A stretch of DNA of 64,000 bases from Candidatus Alistipes faecavium (GTDB lineage Bacteria > Bacteroidota > Bacteroidia > Bacteroidales > Rikenellaceae). How positions within the stretch are numbered: position 1 is the stretch's first letter; each line of letters starts with the position of its first letter. The stretch is taken from contig DWYP01000046.1 of assembly GCA_019118605.1 (NCBI GenBank), positions 1 to 64,000 on the forward strand, in the 5' to 3' direction. The notes below the pieces were generated by a model. That model saw nothing but the letters and a program-made list of their open reading frames with translations. It was not told the origin of the DNA and did no database searches. Positions 1-8,632 of the stretch are shown piece by piece. Position numbers and translations under genes: made by a program.

Positions 1-2
1 AG

Positions 3-596
3 CCCGTGGCTTTCGACCACGACTGCCGTGAGGGTATTTGCGGCATGTGCTCGCTGCACATCGACGGACAGGCCCACGGCCCCAGCCAGGGCGCAACGAC
101 CTGCCAGATCTACATGCGCAAGTTCAAGGACGGCGCAACGATCACCATCGAGCCGTGGCGTTCGGCGGCCTTCCCCGTCATCAAGGACCTCGTGGTGAAC
201 CGCTCGGCCTATGACCAGATTCTCCAGGCCGGAGGTTTCATCTCGGTGCGCACGAACTCGGTACCCGATGCCAACGCCATTGCGATTCCGAAGAAGGATG
301 CCGACGAGTCGATGGACGCCGCCGCCTGCATCGGCTGCGGAGCCTGCGCCGCCACCTGCAAGAACGGTTCGGCCATGCTCTTTGTGGCAGCCCGCGTGTC
401 GTCGCTGGCCAAGTTGCCGCAAGGCCGTGTAGAGGGTGCCCGCCGCGCCAAAGCGATGGTTGCCAAGATGGACGAACTGGGATTCGGCAACTGCACCAAT
501 ACGGGTGCCTGCCAGGCCGAGTGCCCGAAGCAGATTTCCATCGCGCATATTGCCCGTCTGAACCGTGAGTTCCTCTCGGCAAAGTTCAAGGACTAA
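3..596 (+). CDS. sdhB: Succinate dehydrogenase/fumarate reductase iron-sulfur subunit (5' truncated by window)
   Basis: This is the electron-transfer subunit of the membrane-bound succinate:quinone or quinol:fumarate oxidoreductase. It carries electrons between the flavoprotein and the membrane anchor. The frame is open to the left edge, so about 50 N-terminal residues are missing. The visible part holds all three cluster motifs: CREGICGMC for the [2Fe-2S] centre, [11 protein letters not shown] for the [4Fe-4S] centre, and [11 protein letters not shown] for the [3Fe-4S] centre. The track start at 6 is an internal GTG, not the true start. In gut Bacteroidetes this complex normally works as a fumarate reductase within an sdhC-A-B operon, so the lost upstream sequence should hold the anchor and flavoprotein. 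Fe-S subunit identity is clear; the direction of the reaction is inferred. Confidence 0.95.
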   Translation, partial: PVAFDHDCREGICGMCSLHIDGQAHGPSQGATTCQIYMRKFKDGATITIEPWRSAAFPVIKDLVVNRSAYDQILQAGGFISVRTNSVPDANAIAIPKKDADESMDAAACIGCGACAATCKNGSAMLFVAARVSSLAKLPQGRVEGARRAKAMVAKMDELGFGNCTNTGACQAECPKQISIAHIARLNREFLSAKFKD

Positions 597-665
597 GAGT
601 TGCAAACCGCTTAGGAAAAACCCCGGAGCTGAAAACTCCGGGGTTTTTGTTGGGTTGACGGGCAA
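552..665 (+). repeat. Direct repeat copy 1: sdhB 3' end plus terminator
   Basis: This segment covers the last 14 or so sdhB codons, the stop and the downstream terminator. It recurs about 182 bases further on with roughly ten substitutions. Copy 1 is the functional 3' end. Confidence 0.85.
621..651 (+). terminator. Rho-independent terminator of sdhB
   Basis: CCCCGGAG pairs perfectly with CTCCGGGG around a CTGAAAA loop, followed by TTTTTGTT. Confidence 0.9.
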
Positions 666-704
666 TATGCGCTCCACGCGACCGTTGCAGACAATCCCTC
701 CCGA

Positions 705-724
705 CCTCCCTTTGATAAGGGAGG
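705..724. repeat. Small perfect hairpin between the two repeat copies
   Basis: CCTCCCTT and AAGGGAGG flank a TGAT loop. It lies in the roughly 70-base spacer between the duplicated sdhB tails. No function is evident. Confidence 0.6.
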
Positions 725-733
725 AGAACATAC

Positions 734-846
734 GCCCGTCTGAACCGCGAGTTCCTCTCGGCAAAATTCAAGGACCAAGAGCGCAAACCGCTCAGAAGAA
801 CCCCCGGAGCTGAAAACTCCGGGGTTTTTGTTGGGTTAACGGGCAA
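734..846 (+). repeat. Direct repeat copy 2: vestigial sdhB 3' end plus terminator
   Basis: This copy repeats the sdhB tail and terminator. The stop codon TAA has become CAA. Two of the coding differences are at third codon positions (CGT/CGC and AAG/AAA). It has no upstream open frame, so it is a non-coding remnant of a local duplication or recombination. Confidence 0.85.
802..832 (+). terminator. Duplicated terminator hairpin
   Basis: The stem, loop and T-run match the sdhB terminator exactly. It is a second, back-up terminator carried by the duplicated segment. Confidence 0.8.
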
Positions 847-875
847 CAGGCACCCCGCGCTCCTCCGCCAAAGCA

Positions 876-904
876 AGAGAGGAGGTTACAAAAACCTCCT
901 CTCT
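876..904 (-). terminator. Stem-loop downstream of the acyl-CoA synthetase gene
   Basis: AGAGAGGAGGTT and AACCTCCTCTCT form a perfect 12-bp stem around a 5-base loop, between the convergent sdhB and minus-strand synthetase genes. The T-run on the minus strand is weak, so its role as a terminator is uncertain. Confidence 0.45.
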
Positions 905-950
905 CACATTATCTCCATCCGAGACCCGAACTCGGGTTCAGGCTAACGGT

Positions 951-2600
951 TCAACCTTTCTTGCGGATTTCCGTACGGCGAATCTTACCGCTGATCGTCT
1001 TGGGCAAAGCATCGACGAACTCCACCACACGCGGGTACTTATAAGGAGCCGTGATGCGCTTGACATGGTCCTGCAACTCCTTGACCAGCGCCGCATCGGC
1101 CCGGTCACGGTATCCGGCGGCCAGCACAATCGTCGCCTTGACCACCTGCCCGCGAATTTCATCGGGGACACCCGTAATGGCACACTCCACGACGGCCGGA
1201 TGGGTCATCAGTGCACTCTCCACCTCGAACGGCCCGATGCGGTAGCCCGAGCTCTTGATTACGTCGTCGGCTCGCCCCACGAACCAATAGTAGCCGTCCT
1301 CGTCGCGCCAAGCAACGTCTCCCGTATAGTAGACGCCATCATGCCAGGCCTCGCGCGTCAGCTCTTCATTGAGGTGGTAACCCAGGAACAATCCAACGGG
1401 TTTGCCGCCATCGGTGCGGATAACAATCTGTCCCTGCTCGCCGTCCTCGGCCGAACGTCCGTCGGGCGTCAGCAGGTCGATGCGGTACTGCGGGTTGGGG
1501 ACACCCATACTGCCGGGTTTCGAGGGCATCCACGGGAAGGTGCCGAGCGTCAACGTCGTCTCGGTCTGCCCGAAGCCCTCCATCAGGCGGATTCCGGTCA
1601 ATTTCAGGAAGGTGTCGTAAACGGCACCGTTGAGCGCCTCACCGGCTGTCGTGCAGTATTCAAGCGACGAAAGATCGTACTTCGTAAGGTCCTCGCGGAT
1701 CAGGAAGCGGTAGATCGTCGGAGGAGCGCACAGCGACGTGATGTGGTACTGTTCAATCTTGTGCAGGATGTCGGCCGGCGTAAACTTCTCGTGGTCGTAG
1801 ACGAAGATCGTGGCCCCGGCGAACCACTGCCCGTAAATCTTGCCCCAAGCGGCCTTGGCCCACCCCGTATCGGCGATCGTCAGGTGGAGGCTCCCCTCGT
1901 GGAGGTTGTGCCACAGCAGGCCAGTGGTGATGTGTCCCAGCGGATAGGTGAAGTCGTGGGCCACCATTTTCGGCTCGCCCGTCGTCCCCGACGTGAAGTA
2001 CATCATCATGATGTCGTCGTTGGTGTTCACCGCGGCAGGGCGCTCGAACGGAGCCGCCGTGGCGATGCCGCCATGGAAATCGAGGAACCCTTCGGGCACT
2101 TCGGGTCCCACGCTGACGAGCACCTTCGTCGTGGGACACTCGGGCATGGCCGCCACGATATGGTCGGTAATGACGTTCTCGCCCGCCGCAACGATCGCCT
2201 TGATCGAGGCCATGTTGCAACGGTAGACGATATCCTTCTTGGTAAGCAGGTGCGTGGCGGGAATCACCACGGCCCCGAGCTTGTGCAACGCCAGGATCGA
2301 GAACCAGAATTCATAGCGACGCTTGAGGATCAGCATCACCGTATCGCCCTTGCCGATGCCGAGACTTTGGAACCACGAAGCCGTGCGGTCGCTCTCGCGC
2401 TTCATGTCGGCGAAGGTGAAGCGGTGCACCTCGTCGTGGTCGTTGGTCCACAACATGGCCAGTTTGTCGGGTTGCTCGGCGGCATAGGCATCAACCACGT
2501 CGTAGGCGAAATTGAAATTTTCGAGAACCCGGATATGGAGGTTCCGGATGAAGTCCTCCTGCGACGTGAAGGAGGTCTGAGTGAGGAATCGTTCTACCAT
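951..2600 (-). CDS. AMP-forming acyl-CoA synthetase (medium-chain/ACSM-like)
   Basis: This cytosolic enzyme activates a carboxylic acid to its acyl-CoA through an acyl-adenylate. Family motifs appear in order: phosphate-binding [11 protein letters not shown] near residues 201-211, GFGQTETT near 342-349, YYTGD near 424-428, the hinge region [13 protein letters not shown] near 449-461, and the C-terminal SGKIRR whose Lys (about 539) is needed for adenylation. At 549 residues it has the normal full length. It starts 4 bases after the stop of the cupin-type regulator, so the two form an operon. This regulator-plus-ligase pairing is common in anaerobic Bacteroidetes. The overall look is closer to ACSM/butyryl- or acetyl-CoA ligases than to long-chain enzymes. 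The substrate is not determined by the sequence. Confidence 0.9.
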   Translation of the reverse strand: MVERFLTQTSFTSQEDFIRNLHIRVLENFNFAYDVVDAYAAEQPDKLAMLWTNDHDEVHRFTFADMKRESDRTASWFQSLGIGKGDTVMLILKRRYEFWFSILALHKLGAVVIPATHLLTKKDIVYRCNMASIKAIVAAGENVITDHIVAAMPECPTTKVLVSVGPEVPEGFLDFHGGIATAAPFERPAAVNTNDDIMMMYFTSGTTGEPKMVAHDFTYPLGHITTGLLWHNLHEGSLHLTIADTGWAKAAWGKIYGQWFAGATIFVYDHEKFTPADILHKIEQYHITSLCAPPTIYRFLIREDLTKYDLSSLEYCTTAGEALNGAVYDTFLKLTGIRLMEGFGQTETTLTLGTFPWMPSKPGSMGVPNPQYRIDLLTPDGRSAEDGEQGQIVIRTDGGKPVGLFLGYHLNEELTREAWHDGVYYTGDVAWRDEDGYYWFVGRADDVIKSSGYRIGPFEVESALMTHPAVVECAITGVPDEIRGQVVKATIVLAAGYRDRADAALVKELQDHVKRITAPYKYPRVVEFVDALPKTISGKIRRTEIRKKG

Positions 2601-2604
2601 AAGC

Positions 2605-3162
2605 CTACATGATTATAGCCAGGAAACGTACTTTCTTACCGTCGAGGGCCTTCATGCCGTGGGGCAGCGACGAGTCGAAATAGAGGCTGTCGCCGACATT
2701 GAGCACGATCTCCTTGCCGTTGAGCCCGATCAGCAGACGACCCTCGAGCACATAGTTCATCTCCTGCCCGGAGTGGGAGTTCAGGTGCATCGGCACGTCG
2801 TCGGAGGTCGGTTCGACGGTCACGATGAAGGGGTCGATGCGGCGATCGCGGAATCCCGAAGCCAGCGCCTCGTATTTGTAGGCCTTCTGGCGCTCGACCG
2901 ACACCCCCTTGTCGGCTCGGGTGATGAAATAGGCGCTCATCTTGGGTTCTTCGCCGAACATCAGTACGTCGAGGCTGATGTCGTAGCGACGGGCGATAGA
3001 CTGCAGGACATTTACCGAAATATCGCTTTCGGCACGCTCCATGGCCCGGTACTCCTCGAGGGAGATGTGGCAACTTTCGGCCACCTCCTCTTCCGAGAGC
3101 TCGAGGACTTCGCGGAGTCCGCGCAGACGGGTCGCAATCGATTGAATAGGGTCGTCACACAT
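2605..3162 (-). CDS. XRE-family transcriptional regulator with C-terminal cupin domain
   Basis: The 185-residue protein has an N-terminal helix-turn-helix of the Cro/C1 type (about residues 8-65; [19 protein letters not shown] is the core). A small-molecule-binding cupin_2 fold follows, with [27 protein letters not shown] and the usual glycine-rich turns. Such regulators sense a small ligand through the cupin and often control the adjacent catabolic gene. Here it is the first gene of a two-gene operon with the acyl-CoA synthetase, only 4 bases downstream. Autoregulation of the pair is therefore likely but inferred. Its promoter probably lies in the 3288-3318 region. Confidence 0.9.
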   Translation of the reverse strand: MCDDPIQSIATRLRGLREVLELSEEEVAESCHISLEEYRAMERAESDISVNVLQSIARRYDISLDVLMFGEEPKMSAYFITRADKGVSVERQKAYKYEALASGFRDRRIDPFIVTVEPTSDDVPMHLNSHSGQEMNYVLEGRLLIGLNGKEIVLNVGDSLYFDSSLPHGMKALDGKKVRFLAIIM

Positions 3163-3287
3163 GGATCGGATATTTTTTGGTTATGGAAACGGTCGGTTCG
3201 TCCCGGCAGCCGGAGTAACGATTCGGAAGCCAGCACAGGCAGACATCTTTCCTCGGGCAATTCCGGGACCGAATAACAACTTGGGCG

Positions 3288-3318
3288 TAAATATACTAAA
3301 AAACCTTAGAAATTACAA
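3288..3318 (-). promoter_or_regulatory. Candidate promoter of the regulator/acyl-CoA synthetase operon
   Basis: On the minus strand ATTG is followed after 19 bases by TATATTTA. This is one mismatch from the Bacteroidetes -7 consensus TAnnTTTG. It lies about 125 bases upstream of the regulator start. Confidence 0.4.
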
Positions 3319-3471
3319 TACGCAACAGCAATTCCTCATTCCGGGGAGGGTACTTATATATTATAAGCAGGATAATCCCTTCCCGGAAGCCCTTTTCGGC
3401 CCCTTGGAGACTGACAACAGCCTCCACGCACGGCAAAATAGGGTTCCGGGGAGATTTTTTTCGCTTCGAAT

Positions 3472-3502
3472 TTTGTTTTCTCGCAGAGAAAGACTATATT
3501 TG
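3472..3502 (+). promoter_or_regulatory. Promoter of the histidine operon
   Basis: TTTG, a 19-base spacer and TATATTTG match the Bacteroidetes primary sigma consensus. The -7 box ends 24 bases before the leader peptide ATG. Confidence 0.75.
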
Positions 3503-3526
3503 TCCCATACGATACAACAAACCGAC

Positions 3527-3580
3527 ATGACGATTTTCACCCATATCCACCATCACCACCACCACTTCATCGAGGGGTAG
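3527..3580 (+). CDS. hisL: Histidine operon leader peptide
   Basis: This 17-residue peptide, MTIFTHIHHHHHHFIEG, has seven histidines, six of them consecutive. It lies between a consensus promoter and an intrinsic terminator directly ahead of hisG. This is the layout of ribosome-mediated attenuation. When His-tRNA is scarce the ribosome stalls in the His run, which should disfavour the terminator at 3617-3645. When it is plentiful the ribosome reaches the stop and termination follows. The mechanism is known from enteric his operons; its use here is inferred from the arrangement. The ORF track joins it to an unrelated upstream extension; I chose the ATG at 3527 because it is the first after the promoter. 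Confidence 0.85.
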   Translation: MTIFTHIHHHHHHFIEG

Positions 3581-3645
3581 GCGATCCTGTATATGGCAAT
3601 CCATGGAATATACGAAGCTCATCCCTCTGCGGATGGGCTTTTTTT
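3581..3645 (+). terminator. hisL: His attenuator: leader hairpins and terminator
   Basis: GCTCATCC (3617-3624) pairs with GGATGGGC (3631-3638) around CTCTGC, followed by seven T. Upstream, GTATAT (3589-3594) can pair with ATATAC (3608-3613), and ATGG with CCAT inside it. This gives an earlier hairpin of the pause/anti-terminator type. The terminator is clear; the alternative fold is inferred. Confidence 0.8.
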
Positions 3646-3693
3646 CTTGCCTCACGCAGCGGGTGCGCAAAAAACCTCAATACACCGAAAAAC

Positions 3694-4545
3694 ATGCTGA
3701 AAATAGCGATCCAGGCCAAGGGCCGACTCAATGAACAAAGCATCGAACTGCTCGCCGAAGCGGGAATCCGCGTCGCCGAGAGCAAACGCAAACTCATCTC
3801 GCGGGCCGAAGGTTTCCCGCTCGAGGTGCTCTACCTGCGCGACGACGACATTCCCCAGGCCGTGGCAATGGGTGTCGCCGACCTGGGCATCGTCGGGATG
3901 AACGAAGTGGCCGAAAAGGGCTTCCCGGTCGAGGAGGTCATGCGCCTCGGGTTCGGCGACTGCCGCATCTCGCTCGCCGTGCCCAACACGGTCGACTACC
4001 CGGGCCTTGCGTTTTTCAACGGCAAGCGCGTGGCAACCTCCTATCCCAAAATTCTCTCGCGGTTCTTCGCCGAGCAGGGAATCCAGGCCGAGATCCACAC
4101 CATCGAGGGATCGGTCGAGATAGCCCCGGCCGTGGGCATGGCCGACGCCATCTTCGACATCGTCTCCTCGGGCGGCACGCTCATCTCCAACGGACTGGTC
4201 GAGGTCGAAAAGGTCTTCTATTCGGAATCGGTGCTCATCGCTTCGCCATCGCTCGGCGATGCGGCCCGTCAGGAGATCGGGCAGCTCACCTTCCGTTTCC
4301 GCTCGATTCTCGAGAGCCGCGGCATGAAGTACGTGCTCATGAACCTCCCGAAAGAGCGCCTCGACGAGGCCATCCGCATCCTGCCCGGCATGCGCAGCCC
4401 GACGGTGCTGCCCTTGGCCCAGGAGGGATGGTGTTCGATCCACGCCGTCATCTCGGAAGAACAACTTTGGGAGCGCATCGAACGGCTCAAGGCCATCGGC
4501 GCCGAGGGGATCCTGGTCCTCGCCCTCGAAAACATGATCCGATGA
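3694..4545 (+). CDS. hisG: ATP phosphoribosyltransferase, long form
   Basis: HisG catalyses the first committed step of histidine synthesis, joining ATP and PRPP to give phosphoribosyl-ATP. At 283 residues it is the long form (HisG_L). The catalytic domain includes GVADLGIVGMNEV and the PRPP-binding stretch around DAIFDIVSSGGTLISNGL. The C-terminal domain of about 75 residues is the histidine-binding ACT-like regulatory module, so no separate HisZ is needed. It is the first structural gene after the leader/attenuator and is followed 19 bases later by hisD. Both attenuation and feedback inhibition by histidine are expected for the pathway. Confidence 0.97.
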   Translation: MLKIAIQAKGRLNEQSIELLAEAGIRVAESKRKLISRAEGFPLEVLYLRDDDIPQAVAMGVADLGIVGMNEVAEKGFPVEEVMRLGFGDCRISLAVPNTVDYPGLAFFNGKRVATSYPKILSRFFAEQGIQAEIHTIEGSVEIAPAVGMADAIFDIVSSGGTLISNGLVEVEKVFYSESVLIASPSLGDAARQEIGQLTFRFRSILESRGMKYVLMNLPKERLDEAIRILPGMRSPTVLPLAQEGWCSIHAVISEEQLWERIERLKAIGAEGILVLALENMIR

Positions 4546-4564
4546 ACCCAACCCTTACGACCAC

Positions 4565-5878
4565 ATGGAGACATTGAAGATATACAACGAGCCCGAACGG
4601 GCCGAATGGGCGGCGCTCACCGAACGCGTCACCCGAGCCGAGGAGGAGATCACACAACAGGTCGCCGCGATCCTCGCGGAGATAAAGGCGGGCGGCGACC
4701 ACGCCCTGCGCGCCATCACACACCGCATCGAGGGTCGTGAAGCCGTCCAGTTCGAAATTCCGGCCACAGTACGCCGCGCTGCCGCCGAGCGGATTCCCGC
4801 GGCGCTGAAAAAGGCGCTCGCCACGGCAAAGACCAACATCGAGGCCTTCCACCGGGCGCAACTGCCCGGGGAGGTGAGCGTCGAGACAATGCCGGGCGTA
4901 CGGTGCGTCCAGCGCGCGCTGCCGATCCGCCGCGTGGGACTCTACGTCCCGGGCGGGAAAGCCCCGCTCTTCTCCACGGTGCTCATGCTGGCCGTTCCGG
5001 CACGTGTCGCCGGATGCCGCGAGGTGATTCTCTGCACCCCAGCCTCGCGCGAAGGCGAGGTCGCACCCGAGATTCTCTATGCCGCCGAGCTGTGCGGTGT
5101 CGACCGCATCTTCGCCGTGGGCGGAGCGCAGGCCGTCGCCGCCATGGCCTACGGCACCGAGAGCATTCCGCGCGTAGACAAGATTTTCGGCCCTGGGAAC
5201 CGCTACGTGACGAAGGCCAAGCAACTGGTCGGCGCCAACGAGGTAGCCGTCGACCTGCCGGCCGGGCCCTCCGAAGTCCTCGTCCTGGCTGACGATACGG
5301 CTTCGCCCGCAGCGGTTGCCGCCGACCTGCTCTCGCAGGCCGAGCACGGCGCCGACAGCCAGGCAGTACTGGTCTGTGCCTCAACGGCCTTCGCCCGCAA
5401 TGTCCAGCGGGCCGTCACCGAACAGCTGAAGGTCCGCCGCCGCGGGGAGATCATCCGCGAGGCGTTGCAGCAAAGCCGCATCATCGTGCTGCCCCGACGC
5501 GCCGACCGCATCGAATTTTCGAACGCCTACGCCCCGGAGCACCTGATCCTCTCGACGGAGGAGCCGTGGAGCGTCGCGGCCGAGATCACCGCCGCCGGAA
5601 GCGTCTTCGTGGGAGCCTGGTCGCCCGAAAGTGCCGGCGACTACGCTTCGGGGACGAACCATACCCTCCCGACGGGCGGCTGGGCACGAGCCTACAGCGG
5701 GGTGAACACCGATTCGTTCCTGCGCAAGATCACCTTCCAGGAATTGACGCGCGAAGGGCTCGAACGGCTGGCCCCGACCATCGTATCGATGGCCGAAGCC
5801 GAGGGGCTCGACGGTCACGCCGCAGCCGTACGCATCCGCCTCGAAGAGGCACAACGGCAGGAAGGAGGTGCGCAATGA
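4565..5878 (+). CDS. hisD: Histidinol dehydrogenase
   Basis: HisD is a zinc enzyme that oxidises L-histidinol to L-histidine in two NAD+-dependent steps, the last of the pathway. The 437-residue protein shows VGLYVPGGKAPLFSTVLM, GGAQAVAAMAYGT, PAGPSEVLVLAD, and the C-terminal GDYASGTNHTLPTGGWAR that contributes catalytic and metal-binding histidines. The length is normal. Its stop overlaps the hisC start in an ATGA, so translation of the two is probably coupled. Confidence 0.97.
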   Translation: METLKIYNEPERAEWAALTERVTRAEEEITQQVAAILAEIKAGGDHALRAITHRIEGREAVQFEIPATVRRAAAERIPAALKKALATAKTNIEAFHRAQLPGEVSVETMPGVRCVQRALPIRRVGLYVPGGKAPLFSTVLMLAVPARVAGCREVILCTPASREGEVAPEILYAAELCGVDRIFAVGGAQAVAAMAYGTESIPRVDKIFGPGNRYVTKAKQLVGANEVAVDLPAGPSEVLVLADDTASPAAVAADLLSQAEHGADSQAVLVCASTAFARNVQRAVTEQLKVRRRGEIIREALQQSRIIVLPRRADRIEFSNAYAPEHLILSTEEPWSVAAEITAAGSVFVGAWSPESAGDYASGTNHTLPTGGWARAYSGVNTDSFLRKITFQELTREGLERLAPTIVSMAEAEGLDGHAAAVRIRLEEAQRQEGGAQ

Positions 5879-6909
5879 GGAGCCTCGACGAACTGGTACG
5901 CCCCAACATCCGGGCGCTGAAACCCTACTCCACGGCCCGCGACGAATACGCCGGCGGGGCAATCTCGACGTGGCTCGATGCCAATGAGAATCCCTATGAC
6001 AACGGTATGAACCGCTACCCCGACCCGCACCAGCGGGAGTTGAAACGGCGGATCGCCCGCCTGAAGGGGGTGCGCGAAGGCCAGATATTTCTGGGAAACG
6101 GCAGTGACGAAGCGATCGACCTCCCCTACCGGATCTTCTGCTCGCCGGGGCGGGACAACGCCGTCTCGATCGCCCCGACCTACGGCATGTACCGCGTGGC
6201 GGCCGACATCAACGACATCGAGATGCGCGAGGTGCCGCTCGGCGACGACTTCGCGCTGCCGGTCGACGCCCTGCTGGCCGCCTGCGACGAACACACGAAG
6301 TTGCTGTGGCTCTGCTCGCCGAACAACCCCACGGGCAACGCCTTCCCGGCGGCCGAGATCGAGCGCCTCGTGCGTGCGTTCGACGGCATGGTCATTCTCG
6401 ACGAGGCCTACATCGATTTCGCCTCGGAACCGGGATTCCTGCCGCGTCTCGACGAGTTCCCGAACCTGATCGTCCTGCAAACCTTCTCCAAAGCGTGGGG
6501 CATGGCGGGCGTGCGTCTCGGTATGGCCTTCGCCTCGGAGCCGGTCGCCAAGCTCATGGCCCGCGTAAAATATCCCTACAACATCAACTGCCTGGCACAG
6601 GCGACAGCAGCCGAGCGCCTCGCATTCGACATCACACCACAGGTGGCGGAACTCCGCTCCGAACGCAGCCGCATGATCGAGGCCCTCGCCACGTGCCGGG
6701 CCATCGAGCGGGTCTACCCTTCGGATGCCAACTTCCTGCTGGTACGCACCCCGGCACCCGACCGGTTGTACAACGCACTGATCGAAGCCGGGGTCATCGT
6801 CCGCAACCGCTCGCACGTGCGGGGCTGCGAAGGATGCCTACGCATCACGATCGGGCGTCCTGAGGAGAACGACCGCATGTTACGAACCGTACAAGATTTC
6901 CGCCCATGA
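5875..6909 (+). CDS. hisC: Histidinol-phosphate aminotransferase
   Basis: HisC is a PLP enzyme that converts imidazole-acetol phosphate and glutamate to histidinol phosphate. I place the start at 5875, overlapping the hisD stop; the track ORF from 5566 is an artefactual extension through hisD. The 344-residue protein shows [10 protein letters not shown] at the N terminus, [16 protein letters not shown], and [10 protein letters not shown] with the PLP-binding lysine. [10 protein letters not shown] lies near the end. It overlaps hisB by the sequence ATGA. Confidence 0.96.
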   Translation: MRSLDELVRPNIRALKPYSTARDEYAGGAISTWLDANENPYDNGMNRYPDPHQRELKRRIARLKGVREGQIFLGNGSDEAIDLPYRIFCSPGRDNAVSIAPTYGMYRVAADINDIEMREVPLGDDFALPVDALLAACDEHTKLLWLCSPNNPTGNAFPAAEIERLVRAFDGMVILDEAYIDFASEPGFLPRLDEFPNLIVLQTFSKAWGMAGVRLGMAFASEPVAKLMARVKYPYNINCLAQATAAERLAFDITPQVAELRSERSRMIEALATCRAIERVYPSDANFLLVRTPAPDRLYNALIEAGVIVRNRSHVRGCEGCLRITIGRPEENDRMLRTVQDFRP

Positions 6910-8033
6910 AAAAAGCCCTCTTCATCGACCGCGACGGCACGATCATCGCGGAACCCGCCGACGAGCAGATCGACAGTCTCGAAAAACTGGCGTTCGTACC
7001 CGGAGCGATCTCGGGGTTGAAGTCCCTCACGGGTCTCGGTTTCGAACTCGTGCTGGCCACGAACCAGGACGGTCTGGGCACGGCGTCGTTTCCCGAAGAG
7101 ACCTTTTGGCCCGCGCACGAAAAAATGCTCGCAACGCTCCGCGGCGAGGGGGTCACCTTCGACGAAGAGCTCATCGACCGCACGTTCGAGCACGACAACG
7201 CCCCGACACGCAAACCCCGCACAGGGATGCTCGCCCGCTACATGGACGGCTCGTACGACCTTTCCGGGAGCTACGTCATCGGCGACCGTGTGACCGACAT
7301 CCTGCTGGCCCGCAACCTCGGGGCGCAAGGCATTCTGCTCCGGCCCGCGGACGAAGGGCGCCGGATGCTGAAGGAGGCCGAAACCTCCGACACCTGTGTC
7401 CTGGTGACCGACTCGTGGAAGGAGGTCGCCGAATTCATCCGTCGCGGGGAACGACGGGTCGAAATTCGGCGCGAGACGCGCGAGACGCAGATCCGCGTGC
7501 GCCTCGACCTTGACGGGCGCGGCGACTTCAACGACCGCATCTCGACCGGGCTGCGCTTTCTGGACCACATGCTCTCGCAGATCGCCCACCACGGCGGCGT
7601 AGCCCTCGAGGTGGAGGCCCGGGGCGACCTCGACATCGACGAGCACCACACGATGGAGGACGTGGCCATCACGCTGGGCGAGGCGATCGACCGCGCTCTG
7701 GGCTCGAAAGCCGGCATTGCCCGTTACGGATTCGCCCTGCCGATGGACGACTGCCGGGCGATGGTGCTCCTCGACTTCGGCGGGCGGATCGACTTCGAGT
7801 GGGAGGCCGAATTCCACCGCGAACGGGTCGGCGACGTCCCCACGGAGATGTTCCGCCACTTCTTCCACGCGCTGTGCTGCGCCGCACGGTGCAACCTCCA
7901 GATCGCGGCCCGCGGCGAAAACGACCACCACAAGGCCGAAGCGATTTTCAAGGCCTTCGCCCGCGCGCTGCGCATGGCCGTAGCGCGGCAAGGATTCGGA
8001 TACGACATACCCAGCAGCAAAGGAGTCCTATGA
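6906..8033 (+). CDS. hisB: Bifunctional histidinol-phosphatase / imidazoleglycerol-phosphate dehydratase
   Basis: This 375-residue fusion performs two non-consecutive steps of the pathway. The N-terminal HAD phosphatase (residues 1-165) begins FIDRDGT with the nucleophilic Asp and contains YVIGDRVTD. The C-terminal dehydratase (about 180-375) has the paired metal-binding signatures [12 protein letters not shown] and [11 protein letters not shown], then [14 protein letters not shown]. In enteric HisB the phosphatase binds zinc through a Cys-rich loop. Here the corresponding segment reads [13 protein letters not shown] without cysteines. It is coupled by ATGA overlaps to both hisC and hisH. Confidence 0.95.
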   Translation: MKKALFIDRDGTIIAEPADEQIDSLEKLAFVPGAISGLKSLTGLGFELVLATNQDGLGTASFPEETFWPAHEKMLATLRGEGVTFDEELIDRTFEHDNAPTRKPRTGMLARYMDGSYDLSGSYVIGDRVTDILLARNLGAQGILLRPADEGRRMLKEAETSDTCVLVTDSWKEVAEFIRRGERRVEIRRETRETQIRVRLDLDGRGDFNDRISTGLRFLDHMLSQIAHHGGVALEVEARGDLDIDEHHTMEDVAITLGEAIDRALGSKAGIARYGFALPMDDCRAMVLLDFGGRIDFEWEAEFHRERVGDVPTEMFRHFFHALCCAARCNLQIAARGENDHHKAEAIFKAFARALRMAVARQGFGYDIPSSKGVL

Positions 8034-8632
8034 TAGCCGTCGTCGATTATGCCACGGGCAACCTGAGATCGGTTGCCGATGCCCTGCACCGTGCCGGGGC
8101 CGAATTTACCCTGACGGCCGATCCCGCGCTGCTGCGCACGGCCGACCGGGTCATCCTGCCCGGCGTCGGCGAGGCCTCGAGCGCCATGGCGAAGCTCCGC
8201 GAACGGGGCCTCGACGCGGTGATTCCCACGCTCTCATGCCCCGTGCTGGGCATCTGCATCGGCATGCAACTGATGTGCCTCACGAGCGAGGAGGGCGACG
8301 CCCGCTGCATGGGTATCTTCCCGACACACGTGCGGCGGCTTGCGGGCGACACGCCGGAGGGCGGGCGGCTGAAGGTGCCCCACGTGGGGTGGAACACGAT
8401 CGAAGGGCTGCAAACGCCCCTCTTCGAAGGGCTTCCGGAGGAGAGTTTCGTCTACTACGTACACTCCTACGCGGCCGAACTCTGTCCGGCGACGATCGCC
8501 ACGACCCGTTACGGCGAGGCGTTCAGTGCGGCACTCGCGCGCGACAACTTCTTCGGCACGCAGTTCCATCCCGAAAAGAGCGGCCCCACCGGAGCAAGGA
8601 TCATTCAGAACTTTCTAAACCTACGTCCATGA
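8030..8632 (+). CDS. hisH: Imidazole glycerol phosphate synthase, glutamine amidotransferase subunit
   Basis: HisH hydrolyses glutamine and channels ammonia to HisF. The start at 8030 overlaps the hisB stop; the track ORF from 7799 reads through hisB in another frame. The 200-residue protein has the class I amidotransferase triad: nucleophilic Cys in [10 protein letters not shown], and His and Glu in [14 protein letters not shown] forms the oxyanion region. Its stop overlaps hisA in ATGA. HisH and HisF form a dimer in the cytosol. Confidence 0.96.
   Translation: MIAVVDYATGNLRSVADALHRAGAEFTLTADPALLRTADRVILPGVGEASSAMAKLRERGLDAVIPTLSCPVLGICIGMQLMCLTSEEGDARCMGIFPTHVRRLAGDTPEGGRLKVPHVGWNTIEGLQTPLFEGLPEESFVYYVHSYAAELCPATIATTRYGEAFSAALARDNFFGTQFHPEKSGPTGARIIQNFLNLRP

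Larger units (their letters stand above)
597..950. other. Intergenic region between convergent genes
   Basis: No gene is seen. The stretch contains the sdhB terminator, the diverged second copy of the sdhB tail and terminator, a small hairpin between them, and a stem-loop serving the minus-strand gene. Confidence 0.8.
3163..3526. other. Divergent intergenic region with two promoters
   Basis: No credible gene is present; the 139-residue track ORF here has no family features except the His leader at its end. The region holds a candidate minus-strand promoter for the regulator operon and the plus-strand his promoter. Confidence 0.7.

Noticed and set aside
1065-2612. 515-residue plus-strand ORF
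   Set aside because: Antisense to the acyl-CoA synthetase; composition is typical of a shadow frame.
3542-3565. Six consecutive His codons, which look like an engineered His-tag
   Set aside because: The run is part of a short leader peptide with its own promoter and a downstream attenuator ahead of hisG. No vector sequence is nearby.
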